Shown here piece after piece: positions 24,939 to 33,494 of a stretch of 64,000 bases of DNA. Location of the stretch: assembly GCF_029675105.1 (NCBI RefSeq), contig NZ_JAQQFV010000005.1, positions 310,001 to 374,000 of the forward strand, given 5' to 3'. The stretch comes from Nocardia anocheti. GTDB taxonomy: Bacteria; Actinomycetota; Actinomycetes; Mycobacteriales; Mycobacteriaceae. Positions within the stretch are counted from its first letter, which is position 1. The number at the start of each line of letters is the position of its first letter. Position numbers and translations under genes: made by a program. The notes under the pieces were generated by a model, which worked only from the letters and a program-made list of their open reading frames with translations, ran no database searches and was not told the origin of the DNA.

Positions 24939-27900
24939 TCAGTACTCCACGTTCTGGTTACGTCGACGGATCGTGGTGACCTCATCGCGCTGGTTTCCGG
25001 TGGGCCCGTGATAGTTCAGGGCGAAGGACTGCTGGGCGTAGCCGCCGATCAGGTGCGAGGGCTTGATCAGCACCCGGGTCAGCGCGTTGTGGATACCGCC
25101 GCGCTTGCCCTTGGCTTCCTTCGTGGTCTGCTCGGTGCCCTCGATGCGCGGCACGTCCACCGCGCGGTCCTGCGCGTGGTACATGAATACGGTGCCCTCG
25201 GGCATGCGATGCGAGACGATGGCGCGGGCCACCACGATGCCGTTGCGGTTGGTCGCCTCGATCCAATCGTTGTCGGCCACACCGATCTTGGCGGCGTCGC
25301 GATCCGACATCCAGATCGTCTGCCCGCCGCGCGAGAGCGTCAGCATGTGCAGGTTGTCCTGGTAGGCCGAATGGATCGACCACTTGGAGTGCGGGGTCAG
25401 GTACCGCACGGTGACCCCGCCACCGGCCACATCGCCGATCGAGGGTTCGCTGAACAGCGCGGTCATGTCCAGCGGCGGCCGGAAGATCGGCAGCTGTTCG
25501 CCGAGTTCGATCATCCAGTCGTGGTCGAGGTAGAAGTGTTGACGCCCGGTGAGGGTGTGCCAGGGCTTGCTGCGCTCGACATTGATGGTGAACGGCGAGT
25601 ACCGGCGCCCACCGGACTCGCTGCCCGACCACTCCGGCGAGGTGATCACCGGGACGGGCCGGGCCTGGGTGTCGGCGAAGGTGATCTGCTTGCCCTCGGC
25701 CTCGGCGGCGAGGTCGGCCAGTTCGGTGCCGGTGCGCCGTTCCAGCGCCTCGAAGCCCTCGACCGCGAGGCGGCCGTTGGTGGTGCCCGACAGCGCCAGG
25801 ATGGTCTCCGCGGCGAAGGTGTCCTTGGCCAGCGAAGGCCGCCCGGCCGCGACCCCGGAGACCACGGTGCCGTTCTTGCCCGCCAGGTAGGCCACCTCTT
25901 TGTCGGGGTAGGTGGTGATGCCCTTGGTGGTCACGCCCAGGGTGTCGACCAGCGGGCCCAGCGCCGCGAGCTTCTCGGCGATCTTGGTGTAGTCGCGTTC
26001 GATCTGCACGATCTTGGGCATGGTCTTGCCCGGAATCGGTTCGCACTCACCGGCTTTCCAGTCCAGCACCTTGCCGCCCGCCTGCGCCAACGCGTCGGGG
26101 GAGTCGTGCTGCAAGGGCACCGCCACGATGTCCTTGCGCGTGCCCAGGTGCTTCTCGGCCAGCCAGGAGAACCCGCGCGCGATCCGGTGGAACGCCTCGA
26201 AGTCGGTCTTGGCCTCCCACGGCGGGGAGATGGCGGGGGAGAAGGCGTGCACGAACGGGTGCATGTCGGTGGAGGACAGGTCGTGCTTCTCGTACCAGGT
26301 GGCGGCGGGCAGCACGATGTCGGCGAACAGGGTGGTGCTGGTCATGCGGAAGTCCAGCGCCAGCAGCAGATCCAGCTTGCCCTCGGCACCCTCCTCCCGC
26401 CATTCCAGCTCTTTCGGGCGCACGCCGGTGGCGTCGGTGGTCTGCAGATTCGAGCCGCAGCCGAGCAGGTGCTTCTGGAAGTACTCGTTGCCCTTGCCCG
26501 AGGAGCCGAGCAGGTTGGCCCGCCAGACGGTGAGCACGCGTGGGAAGTTCTCCGGGGCGTCGGGGTCCTCGCAGGCGAAGCGCAGGTCACCGGATTTGAG
26601 TTGGGAGACAACGTGTTCGGCCGGGGTTTCGCCCGCCGCCGCGGCCTCGTCGGCGAGGTCGAGGGGGTTGCGGTCGAAGGTGGGGTAGCTCGGCATCCAG
26701 CCCAGGCGCGAGGCCAGGGCGATATTGTCGGCGGCCGTGCGCCCGGCGAAGACGCCCTTGCCCAGCGGCGAGGCGAAGGAGTCGGAGGTGAACGGGTCGT
26801 AGCGCCACTGGTCGTTGGTCAGGTACCAGAACACGGTGCCCTGCATCTGCCGCGGCGGGCGCTGCCAGTCCGCCGCCGAGGCCAGCGTGGCCCACCCGGT
26901 CACCGGACGGCACTTCTCCTGACCGACGTAGTGCGCCCAGCCACCACCGTTCTTGCCCTGGCAGCCGGTGAGCAGTGTGAGGGTGAAGAAGGCGCGGTAG
27001 ATCTGGTCGGAGTGGAACCAGTGGTTGGTGCCCGCGCCCATGAGGATCATCGAGCGGCCGCCGGAACGTTCGGCGTTGTCGGCGAATTCGCGCCCGACGC
27101 GCGCGGCCTGCACGGCGGGCACACCGGTGATGCGTTCCTGCCAGGCCGGGGTGTAGGGGGAATCGGCGTCGTCGTAGCCCTTGGCCCACTCACCCGGCAG
27201 ACCCTCGCGGCCCAGGCCGTACTGCGCCAGCAGCAGATCGAAGACGGTGGTGACCCGTTTGCCCGCAACGAGTTTCGTCGGCACGCCCCGCAGGATGGTG
27301 GTGGCCGTATCGGTGTCGAAGCGCGGCAGGGCGATCGTGGCGGGGGCTTCGTCGGAGTGACCGAGCAGGGTGAGCAGCGGGTCGACACCGTCGAGGTCCA
27401 GGTTCCACTTGCCGGTGTCGCCCTCTCCGAAGCGATGGCCGAGAGAACCGTTGGGCACCACCGGATTTCCGGCCTGATCCAACAGCACCGGCTTGTGCTC
27501 GACACTCTCACCGGTGTGGCCCAGATCGGCGGCGGTGAGGAACTTGCCGGGCAGGGCGCGTTCGTCTCCGTCGGGGCCCTGATCCGCCTCGTCGAGGCAG
27601 ATCAGGTACGGCAGGTCGGTGAAACGCTTGATGTAGTCGGTGAACATCGGGGTCTGCTTGTCGAGGAAGAACTCCTTGAGCACCACGTGCCCCATCGACA
27701 TCGCCAGTGCCGCATCGGTTCCCGGCCGCGCGGCCACCCACTCGTCGGCGAACTTGGTGTTGTCGGCGTAGTCGGGGGAGACCACCACGACCTTCTGGCC
27801 GCGATAGCGCGCCTCGGTCATGTAGTGCGCGTCGGGGGTTCGGGTCACCGGGACATTGGAGCCCCACATGATCAGATAGCCCGCGTCGAACCAGTCGGCC

Positions 27901-28661
27901 GACTCCGGCACGTCGGTCTGGTCACCGAACACCTGCGGCGAGGCCACCGGCAGGTCGGCGTACCAGTCGTAGAACGAGAGCATGTAGCCGCCGAGCAGCG
28001 AGACGAAGCGCGCACCGGTGGCATGGCTGACCATCGACATGGCCGGGATCGGCGAGAACCCGGCGACCCGGTCGGGCCCGTACTTCTTGATGGTGTGCAC
28101 GTGCGCGGCCGCGGCGATCTCGGCGGCCTCCCACCACTCGGCCCGGACGAAGCCGCCCTTGCCGCGCGCGGTCTTGTAGGTCTTGGCCTTGACCGGGTCC
28201 TCGACGATCGACTCCCACGCCAGCACCGGGTCCTTGAGCTCGATCTTGGCCTTGCGGTACAGATCCAGCAGCGCGCCGCGCACATACGGGTAGCGCACCC
28301 GGGTCGGGGAGTAGGTGTACCAGGAGAACGAGGCGCCACGGGGGCAGCCGCGCGGTTCGTATTCGGGCTTGTCCGAGCCCACCGAGGGATAGTCGGTCTG
28401 CTGCGATTCCCAGGTGATCACGCCGTCCTTGACGTAGATCTTCCAGGAACACGAGCCGGTGCAGTTCACGCCATGGGTGGAGCGCACCACTTTGTCGTGC
28501 GACCAGCGGTCACGATAGAAGGCGTCGGCGTCACGGCCGCCCACCTTGTGCACCGACCGGTGGTCGGCGGAGACCTCGCCGCGCTGGAAGTACTTACCGA
28601 GGTTCAGCAATGTGTCGCCGAAATCGGTGGGCGACGGACCATGAGTGCGCGAATTAACCAC
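24939..28661 (-). CDS. narG: Respiratory nitrate reductase alpha (molybdenum) subunit
   Basis: 1240 aa, close to the about 1230 of mycobacterial NarG. It reduces nitrate to nitrite with bis-MGD molybdenum on the cytoplasmic side. The N-terminal His/Cys3 cluster is seen in HGVNCTGSC and GCPRGASFSWY. The Mo-ligand Asp is in VTRTPDAHYM. The typical C-terminal KPSHLIGGYAQQSF is present. The chosen GTG start follows GAAGGGGG. A promoter of form TTGCGG-16-TACAGT lies 42-69 bp upstream. First gene of narGHJI. A nearly full-length antisense open frame here is a codon-bias artefact. Confidence 0.97.
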   Translation of the reverse strand: MVNSRTHGPSPTDFGDTLLNLGKYFQRGEVSADHRSVHKVGGRDADAFYRDRWSHDKVVRSTHGVNCTGSCSWKIYVKDGVITWESQQTDYPSVGSDKPEYEPRGCPRGASFSWYTYSPTRVRYPYVRGALLDLYRKAKIELKDPVLAWESIVEDPVKAKTYKTARGKGGFVRAEWWEAAEIAAAAHVHTIKKYGPDRVAGFSPIPAMSMVSHATGARFVSLLGGYMLSFYDWYADLPVASPQVFGDQTDVPESADWFDAGYLIMWGSNVPVTRTPDAHYMTEARYRGQKVVVVSPDYADNTKFADEWVAARPGTDAALAMSMGHVVLKEFFLDKQTPMFTDYIKRFTDLPYLICLDEADQGPDGDERALPGKFLTAADLGHTGESVEHKPVLLDQAGNPVVPNGSLGHRFGEGDTGKWNLDLDGVDPLLTLLGHSDEAPATIALPRFDTDTATTILRGVPTKLVAGKRVTTVFDLLLAQYGLGREGLPGEWAKGYDDADSPYTPAWQERITGVPAVQAARVGREFADNAERSGGRSMILMGAGTNHWFHSDQIYRAFFTLTLLTGCQGKNGGGWAHYVGQEKCRPVTGWATLASAADWQRPPRQMQGTVFWYLTNDQWRYDPFTSDSFASPLGKGVFAGRTAADNIALASRLGWMPSYPTFDRNPLDLADEAAAAGETPAEHVVSQLKSGDLRFACEDPDAPENFPRVLTVWRANLLGSSGKGNEYFQKHLLGCGSNLQTTDATGVRPKELEWREEGAEGKLDLLLALDFRMTSTTLFADIVLPAATWYEKHDLSSTDMHPFVHAFSPAISPPWEAKTDFEAFHRIARGFSWLAEKHLGTRKDIVAVPLQHDSPDALAQAGGKVLDWKAGECEPIPGKTMPKIVQIERDYTKIAEKLAALGPLVDTLGVTTKGITTYPDKEVAYLAGKNGTVVSGVAAGRPSLAKDTFAAETILALSGTTNGRLAVEGFEALERRTGTELADLAAEAEGKQITFADTQARPVPVITSPEWSGSESGGRRYSPFTINVERSKPWHTLTGRQHFYLDHDWMIELGEQLPIFRPPLDMTALFSEPSIGDVAGGGVTVRYLTPHSKWSIHSAYQDNLHMLTLSRGGQTIWMSDRDAAKIGVADNDWIEATNRNGIVVARAIVSHRMPEGTVFMYHAQDRAVDVPRIEGTEQTTKEAKGKRGGIHNALTRVLIKPSHLIGGYAQQSFALNYHGPTGNQRDEVTTIRRRNQNVEY

Positions 28662-28702
28662 GACGCCCCCTTCGAGCTGTGCAAATCGGGCTGTTGTTGG
28701 CC

Positions 28703-28730
28703 ACTGTAAAGAGGGGCGGTGATCCCGCAA
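28703..28730 (-). promoter_or_regulatory. Likely narG promoter
   Basis: On the minus strand TTGCGG (28730-28725) and TACAGT (28708-28703) are separated by 16 bp, giving a predicted start about 35 nt before the narG GTG. The -10 matches the actinobacterial TAnnnT rule well and the -35 moderately. Confidence 0.5.
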
Positions 28731-28930
28731 AACCAACTTTTCACATCCTCGTTCGGGCTGCTGTGAGGTGTGAGGCGGGCGAAATCTCGCGGTCACGGAC
28801 GGGTCGGGGCGCGCGCCCGGCGAATCGGGGCCGACCTGGGTGAATGGTCGGCGAGCAGGCCCGACGCGGCCGTCGGAGAGCCTGGCCCCGGCGCTGCGGT
28901 GATGCTTCGGAAACGCTTGCTTCTCGGGCG

Positions 28931-28947
28931 GTTTACATTTGTTTACA
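28931..28947. repeat. GTTTACA direct repeats in nar intergenic region
   Basis: GTTTACA-TTT-GTTTACA: two identical heptamers exactly 10 bp (one helix turn) apart in the 607-bp gap between narG and the divergent XRE gene. Their AT-richness stands out in a 70% GC background. The phased spacing suggests a protein-binding site, for example for a response regulator. The rest of this gap holds the narG promoter and an inverted repeat, and no gene was found. Confidence 0.5.
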
Positions 28948-29085
28948 CAGCCGGGATGTCCGCTGAACAGGTCCGATGTGACCGCCCGCACATCGTGGCG
29001 GGTGCTGGACGCGCTGATCCGGGGGTCGGCGCGGGGTCGCCCGTCGGGCACCGGCGCGGAATTCTATAGCATTGCTGGATGGAAG

Positions 29086-29106
29086 GAATTGAAATCCTTT
29101 CAATTC
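29086..29106. promoter_or_regulatory. 9-bp perfect inverted repeat, candidate operator
   Basis: GAATTGAAA-TCC-TTTCAATTC is a perfect palindrome with a 3-bp centre, about 160 bp upstream of the XRE/MmyB-type regulator and next to a TATAGC element (29065-29070). It is a plausible operator for that regulator. The arms are too AT-rich for a typical terminator in this genome and no T run follows. Confidence 0.5.
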
Positions 29107-29268
29107 GGTACCGCGCAGCGATTTTCGTGCTCACGCGCCCAGTTGCCCACCGATAACTAACCAAATGGCGGCGCGTCAATATAAAGAAACGGCATCTATT
29201 CCGTACGGTGCGTGGATCATGGTTGAACCGTCATCGAGGATGGGCCGGTGCAGACAGGGAGGGTTGGG

Positions 29269-30060
29269 GTGATACCGAAGTCGACGTCCGACGGTCCGGC
29301 GGGGCCACCGAGACCGCCGACGCTCGGGGGGTTGCTGCGGCGGCTTCGCGACGATCGGCGGATTTCCCGCGAGAAACTGGCCTTCGCGGCCGGAGTCAGC
29401 TCGAGTTACATCACGCATCTGGAAAGCGGGGACCGCGACCATCCGACGCGCGCGGTGCTCGAGGCGCTGGTGCGCTATCTCGATCGGATCACACCGGTCA
29501 GCGATATCGAGCGCAGGCACCTGTTCGATCTGGCCGGGCTCGCGCCGGTGGACAATCCCACCGTCGAGGATCTGCGCGCCGAGATCAACGTCGAGATGCG
29601 CCGCACCCTGGCCCTGCAGGAGCCCGATCTGGCGGCCTACGTCGACACACGGTGGAATGTGCTGGCGGGCAACGAGTCCTACGATCGCGCGTTCCCCGGC
29701 CTGGTCGAGGACGTCAACATCCTGCGCTGGTTCTTCGGCAACCCGCTCTCGCGCAAGGTGATGGTGGAGTGGGAGAAGGAGTCCACGCTCACCGTGCACT
29801 GGCTGCGCGGGCTGATCGGTCAGCAGGGCGGCGGCGACTGGGCCACCGACCTGCTCGACGAACTCGCGCAGTACCGCGACTTCCGGCGCATCTGGGACGA
29901 CGGCGACACGGTCTACGGTCGCGAGCACACCGCCATGCGGCTGTGCGACCTGCACACCGGCGAGTACTACACCGTCGACGTCCAACTCTTCCGCCTCGAC
30001 TCGGTCGCCTATCCCGGCCGCATCCAGTACTACCTGGGCGTGCGCGGCCCCGACCACTAG
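29269..30060 (+). CDS. XRE-family regulator with MmyB-like sensor domain
   Basis: About 263 aa. The helix-turn-helix spans about 18-75 (LGGLLRRLRDDRRISREKLA, then AGVSSSYITHLESGDRDHP). An MmyB-like ligand-binding domain spans about 95-260, with the family's WNVLAGNESYDRAF and NILRWFFGNP. MmyB-like regulators in actinobacteria often sit beside and control a divergent oxidoreductase gene and are thought to bind fatty-acid-like ligands. Here the neighbour is narGHJI, 607 bp away. The GTG at 29269 follows GGGAGGG; a GTG at 29248 is the alternative. The stop overlaps that of the convergent hydrolase through a shared CTAG. Confidence 0.9.
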   Translation: MIPKSTSDGPAGPPRPPTLGGLLRRLRDDRRISREKLAFAAGVSSSYITHLESGDRDHPTRAVLEALVRYLDRITPVSDIERRHLFDLAGLAPVDNPTVEDLRAEINVEMRRTLALQEPDLAAYVDTRWNVLAGNESYDRAFPGLVEDVNILRWFFGNPLSRKVMVEWEKESTLTVHWLRGLIGQQGGGDWATDLLDELAQYRDFRRIWDDGDTVYGREHTAMRLCDLHTGEYYTVDVQLFRLDSVAYPGRIQYYLGVRGPDH

Positions 30061-30890
30061 ATCCCGGCGACCGCCACCGGCCGCGGCGCGCACGGCACGC
30101 ACGTCGACACCAGCCCCGCCAGCATCGTCGCGACCTGTTCGGGATGGGTCAGCGCGGCGCCGTGCCCCGCCCCGGCGATGGTGCGCACCGCCCCGGCCCC
30201 GGCCAGCCCGGCCGCCAGCCGCGCGCACTTGTCGACGGTGCTGTTCTGGTCGTGCTCGCCGCGCAGCACGAGCGCGGGCACGGTGATCTCGCCCAGGCGT
30301 TCCGTCACCGCATCGCGGTCGACGAGGCACCGGGCGGCCGGGCGGATCGCGGTGCGGTCGGCGGCGAGCCACCGGTCGATCCACGGCCGCCACACCGCCG
30401 GGTCGTCCCCGCCGATCAACCGGGGCGCCAGACCCTCGGCCAGCGGCGCCAATTCCCCTGTCCCGCACCAGGCGTCGAAGAAGTCCTCGTAGTCGGCGGC
30501 TTCGGCGGGCGTGCACGCCTCGGCCTCGGTGTCGAGCAGGGCGAGCCCGGCGACGCGGTCGGGGGCCAGCAGCGCCAGGCGCAAGGCCGCGTATCCGCCC
30601 TGACTCATCCCACCGACGATCGCGCGGTCGATACCGAGCGCGTCCAGCACCCGTACCCCGTCGGCGGCCAGATCCCAATAGTCGAATCCGGGCGGCTCAC
30701 CGTACCCGGTCCGGCCGTGCCCACGCGCGTCCCAGGTGACCACATTGATATCGGTGTGCCCCAGGATCTTCCGGATCGGATCGAACATCGACGCGTCCAT
30801 CAGGAATCCGTGCGCCAGCAGCACGGTGGGCCCGTGGACGGCGCCCGTGCGGAAGTGGACGTTCACCGACCCGGAGTGCACGAAAGGCAT
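30057..30890 (-). CDS. Alpha/beta hydrolase
   Basis: 277 aa. Catalytic features are the oxyanion HGFL in LLAHGFLMDASMFD, the nucleophile elbow GGMSQGGYAA (Ser), a late acid in VLRGEHDQNS and the His in AGAGHGAALTHPE. The upstream strand VVTWDARGHGRTGYG is typical of esterase/haloperoxidase-like members. The substrate is unknown. Start at the ATG 30890 without a clear Shine-Dalgarno. Two membrane-protein genes precede it on the same strand, 140 bp away. Confidence 0.85.
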   Translation of the reverse strand: MPFVHSGSVNVHFRTGAVHGPTVLLAHGFLMDASMFDPIRKILGHTDINVVTWDARGHGRTGYGEPPGFDYWDLAADGVRVLDALGIDRAIVGGMSQGGYAALRLALLAPDRVAGLALLDTEAEACTPAEAADYEDFFDAWCGTGELAPLAEGLAPRLIGGDDPAVWRPWIDRWLAADRTAIRPAARCLVDRDAVTERLGEITVPALVLRGEHDQNSTVDKCARLAAGLAGAGAVRTIAGAGHGAALTHPEQVATMLAGLVSTCVPCAPRPVAVAGI

Positions 30891-31030
30891 GGCCGAAACA
30901 TACAAGCCCGTCGGTGCCCGCGACACGGTTGCCGAGAAATATGTGACCGCCTGTCGCGTGTACTTCCGGAGGGGTGATCGCACTGGCCAGTGGTGGTATC
31001 CGCGCCGCGACGGGGATCTGGGAAACGTCG

Positions 31031-32119
31031 TCAGCGGTCGACGATGACGACGCCGACCTCCTGGAGTCGCGGTAGCACCTCCGGCGGGAACAGCCCGCGC
31101 GGCAGCACCAGCGGGGCGGCCCCGTACTTCACCACCGCGCAGTCCGCGCGCAGGGTCACCTCGGCGACGTTCGAGTACGGCACCCGCAGCAGGAAGGTGG
31201 CACCGGCCAGCACCATCGCGTCGGTGCCGAACTGGGCCGCCAACCCACTGCTCGCGGGCAGCATCCCCTGATACTGACGCACGGCGTTCGCCGACGGCCG
31301 ACGCATCCAGAACCGCACCGCCAGCACCCACAGCACCGCGCCGACCAGCGCCGACAGCGCGCCGGGGACGCCGTATTCGAGTCCGCCGAACGCGCAGACC
31401 TCGAGCAGCACGAGCACGATCGCGAGCCGACCCGGCGTCCGCCGGTACGGCTCGAGACGCCGCGCGACGGTGAGCCGGTGCGCGGTGTCGGCCGCGATCA
31501 CCAGCTGCGCCTGCGGGCGCGGCAGCCGGGGCATCGGCGGCAGCGGGGCCGGGCGTGGTGCGGCCCCCGGGTCGACGAGCCGCCGCAACTCCGCCAGCGG
31601 GTCGTCGGCGAACAGCGCCCGGGGCAGCGCGACGTGCCGGTTGTCGAAGCCGAGATCGACGACGCGGCGGGTGGCTCTGACGGAGCCGATTCGGTCGTAG
31701 CCGATCCGGGTGCGTGACGCGCCGTCGGCCAGGTCGAGCGCGTCGGCGCCGAGCGCGAGGGCGCAACTACCACCCGTGACATCGGACCGGGACACGGCAC
31801 GGTACTGGCGACGCAACGAGAAGTACGTGGCGACGAGGACGTACACCGCGACCACGGCCTGGATCACCAGGATCTGCTCGCCGGAGAGCCCCAGCCAGAG
31901 CAGCACGATCGTGCTGGTCGACACGGCGATCGCGAGGATGATCGCCACGTGGCGGGGCGCCGCGCGCAGGGCGGTGTACCGGGCGAGCTGTGCGGCGGTG
32001 CCCGGTGTCGGCGTGACGCTGGCGTCCGGCGCGTCGATGCCGGGGATCGCGGGGGCGGGTTCGGTGAAGGGATCGGTCTGTGGCGGGGCGGATTCGAGCC
32101 CTCGCCCCTGGTCGTTCAC
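31031..32119 (-). CDS. Membrane protein, paralogue of upstream neighbour
   Basis: 362 aa. A Pro/Asp-rich N-terminus of about 55 residues precedes two membrane helices (from about 58 and 82). A soluble beta-rich PH-like part follows (ALALGADALDLADGASRTRIGYDRIGSV... split across the strand), then two more helices (about 233-280) and a second similar beta module ending ALPRG-like (LVLPRGLFPPEVLPRLQEVG). The twofold helix-pair plus beta-module plan, and the repeated '(A/L)PR(A/G)LF' motif, are shared with the adjacent gene at 32157-33494, so these are tandem paralogues. Starts with GTG. Function unknown. Confidence 0.8.
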   Translation of the reverse strand: MNDQGRGLESAPPQTDPFTEPAPAIPGIDAPDASVTPTPGTAAQLARYTALRAAPRHVAIILAIAVSTSTIVLLWLGLSGEQILVIQAVVAVYVLVATYFSLRRQYRAVSRSDVTGGSCALALGADALDLADGASRTRIGYDRIGSVRATRRVVDLGFDNRHVALPRALFADDPLAELRRLVDPGAAPRPAPLPPMPRLPRPQAQLVIAADTAHRLTVARRLEPYRRTPGRLAIVLVLLEVCAFGGLEYGVPGALSALVGAVLWVLAVRFWMRRPSANAVRQYQGMLPASSGLAAQFGTDAMVLAGATFLLRVPYSNVAEVTLRADCAVVKYGAAPLVLPRGLFPPEVLPRLQEVGVVIVDR

Positions 32120-32156
32120 GGGAGCACACTATGCGGTCGGGGCTCGCGGTGCGCGG

Positions 32157-33494
32157 TCATCGGGTGGTGATCGAGAGTCCTCGCTGTCGCAGCCAGGTGA
32201 CGATCTGCTCGGGGAACAGCGCCCGGGGCAGAGTGGAGATCTCGCCCGTGGTGAGGCGCAGGACGGCGATCTCGGGATGCAGGTCGATGGCGGCGATCTC
32301 GGTGTAGCGGTGGCGCCGCAGGTGCGTCGAGGTCTCGCAGACCACGGCGTCCGCGCCGAACTGGGTCGCCAGGACGGCGCCCGGAACAGCATGGCGCACA
32401 CTGCGTCCCGCGTCCGGCCCGGGCGAGTGGACGATGCGGTAGACGGTGTAGGCCGTCGCGGCGGCGAACAGGATCGGGACGGTCGTCCACACCGGCCCCA
32501 GGTACCAGCCGAAGCCCGCGGTGGCGAACACCGTGGCGAGCGTGAACCGGATCAGCACCGCGGGCTGGGCGATCCGCACCCGCAGATCGCCGGTGAACAG
32601 CGCGCGGGCGGTGGTGTCGTCGGCGACCAGCCGCGCTTGCGGCTCCAGCAGCGTGGGCAGCGGTGGCAGCGGCGGCGGACCGCCCGGCCGGGGATTATCC
32701 CGATGCCAGATCAGGTGACGCAGATGCTCGGCCATCGGCGCCGGGAACAACTCGCGCGGAAAGTTCAGCCGCAGCGCGCTGTCCACGTGCAGCACCACCA
32801 CCGCGCCGGACGTGCGGACCGCGGTCACGCGCTCGTACCCCACCCGCACATAGGAATAGGCATCGGCGACATCGAGCGCGTCGGGCCCGAGTTGCACGGC
32901 CATCACCGCCCCCGGCGCGCAGATCACCGCGAAGGACCGCCGCAACCGCCGCCGCGCCACCACATAGCTGAGGGTGGGCGCCCCGACCGTGAGCGCGGCC
33001 ACCGCCGCCACATGCAGCCACAGCCCCAGCACCACCGCGATCGGAAGCAACACCAGTAGCGCCCCGACCATCGCGATCAGCGGACCGGGACTCAGCGCGA
33101 CCCGCAGCGCACCCCGGTGGGCCAGCCGCGCCGCCGTCCCCGGGGGCGCGGCGAACACGGTATCCGGGCGTGGTGGGAGAGGGAGCTCGGGCGCTGGGTG
33201 CGTCAACCGATCATCGACGGTCGACACCGGCGCCGGGTGGGTGAACCCGGTGTCCGGGCGCGGTGGGAGTGGGAGTTCGGGCGCCGGGTGAGTGAGCCGA
33301 TCGTCGACGATCGACACCGGCGCCGGGCGGGTGAACCCGCCGTCCGCACCCGGTGTGGTCGGCCGGTGGGCGTAGGGCGTCTCGTGGGCGTGGCCGGGTG
33401 CCGGGTGGGTGTACGGGTCACCCGGCGTGGGGACCGGCGGTGGGTAGTGGGACAGGTCGTCTTCGCCGGTGGTGGGTGGACCGGGCAGGGTCAT
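32157..33494 (-). CDS. Membrane protein with Pro-rich repeat N-terminus
   Basis: 445 aa. The first about 120 residues are Pro/His/Thr-rich and disordered, including two copies of a 30-residue unit (DDRLTHPAPELPLPP...). Two helices, a beta module with LNFPRELFPAPMAEHL, two more helices and a second module with LPRALFPEQIVTWLRQRG follow. This is the same plan as the neighbour at 31031-32119. Its ATG overlaps the mtnC stop by 4 nt, so it is translated from the methionine-salvage transcript, though nothing in the sequence ties it to that pathway. Function unknown. Confidence 0.82.
   Translation of the reverse strand: MTLPGPPTTGEDDLSHYPPPVPTPGDPYTHPAPGHAHETPYAHRPTTPGADGGFTRPAPVSIVDDRLTHPAPELPLPPRPDTGFTHPAPVSTVDDRLTHPAPELPLPPRPDTVFAAPPGTAARLAHRGALRVALSPGPLIAMVGALLVLLPIAVVLGLWLHVAAVAALTVGAPTLSYVVARRRLRRSFAVICAPGAVMAVQLGPDALDVADAYSYVRVGYERVTAVRTSGAVVVLHVDSALRLNFPRELFPAPMAEHLRHLIWHRDNPRPGGPPPLPPLPTLLEPQARLVADDTTARALFTGDLRVRIAQPAVLIRFTLATVFATAGFGWYLGPVWTTVPILFAAATAYTVYRIVHSPGPDAGRSVRHAVPGAVLATQFGADAVVCETSTHLRRHRYTEIAAIDLHPEIAVLRLTTGEISTLPRALFPEQIVTWLRQRGLSITTR
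33165..33344 (-). repeat. Two tandem 90-bp repeats inside coding sequence
   Basis: Two adjacent, slightly diverged 90-bp units (33165-33254, 33255-33344) encode the duplicated 30-residue Pro-rich segment of the membrane protein. The in-frame unit length allows copy-number change without frameshift. Confidence 0.8.

Noticed and set aside
24936..28709. 1257-codon open frame antisense to narG
   Set aside because: Composition is Gly/Arg/His/Val-rich with no domain; the opposite strand encodes a full NarG with all ligands. Long antisense frames arise from high GC at third positions.
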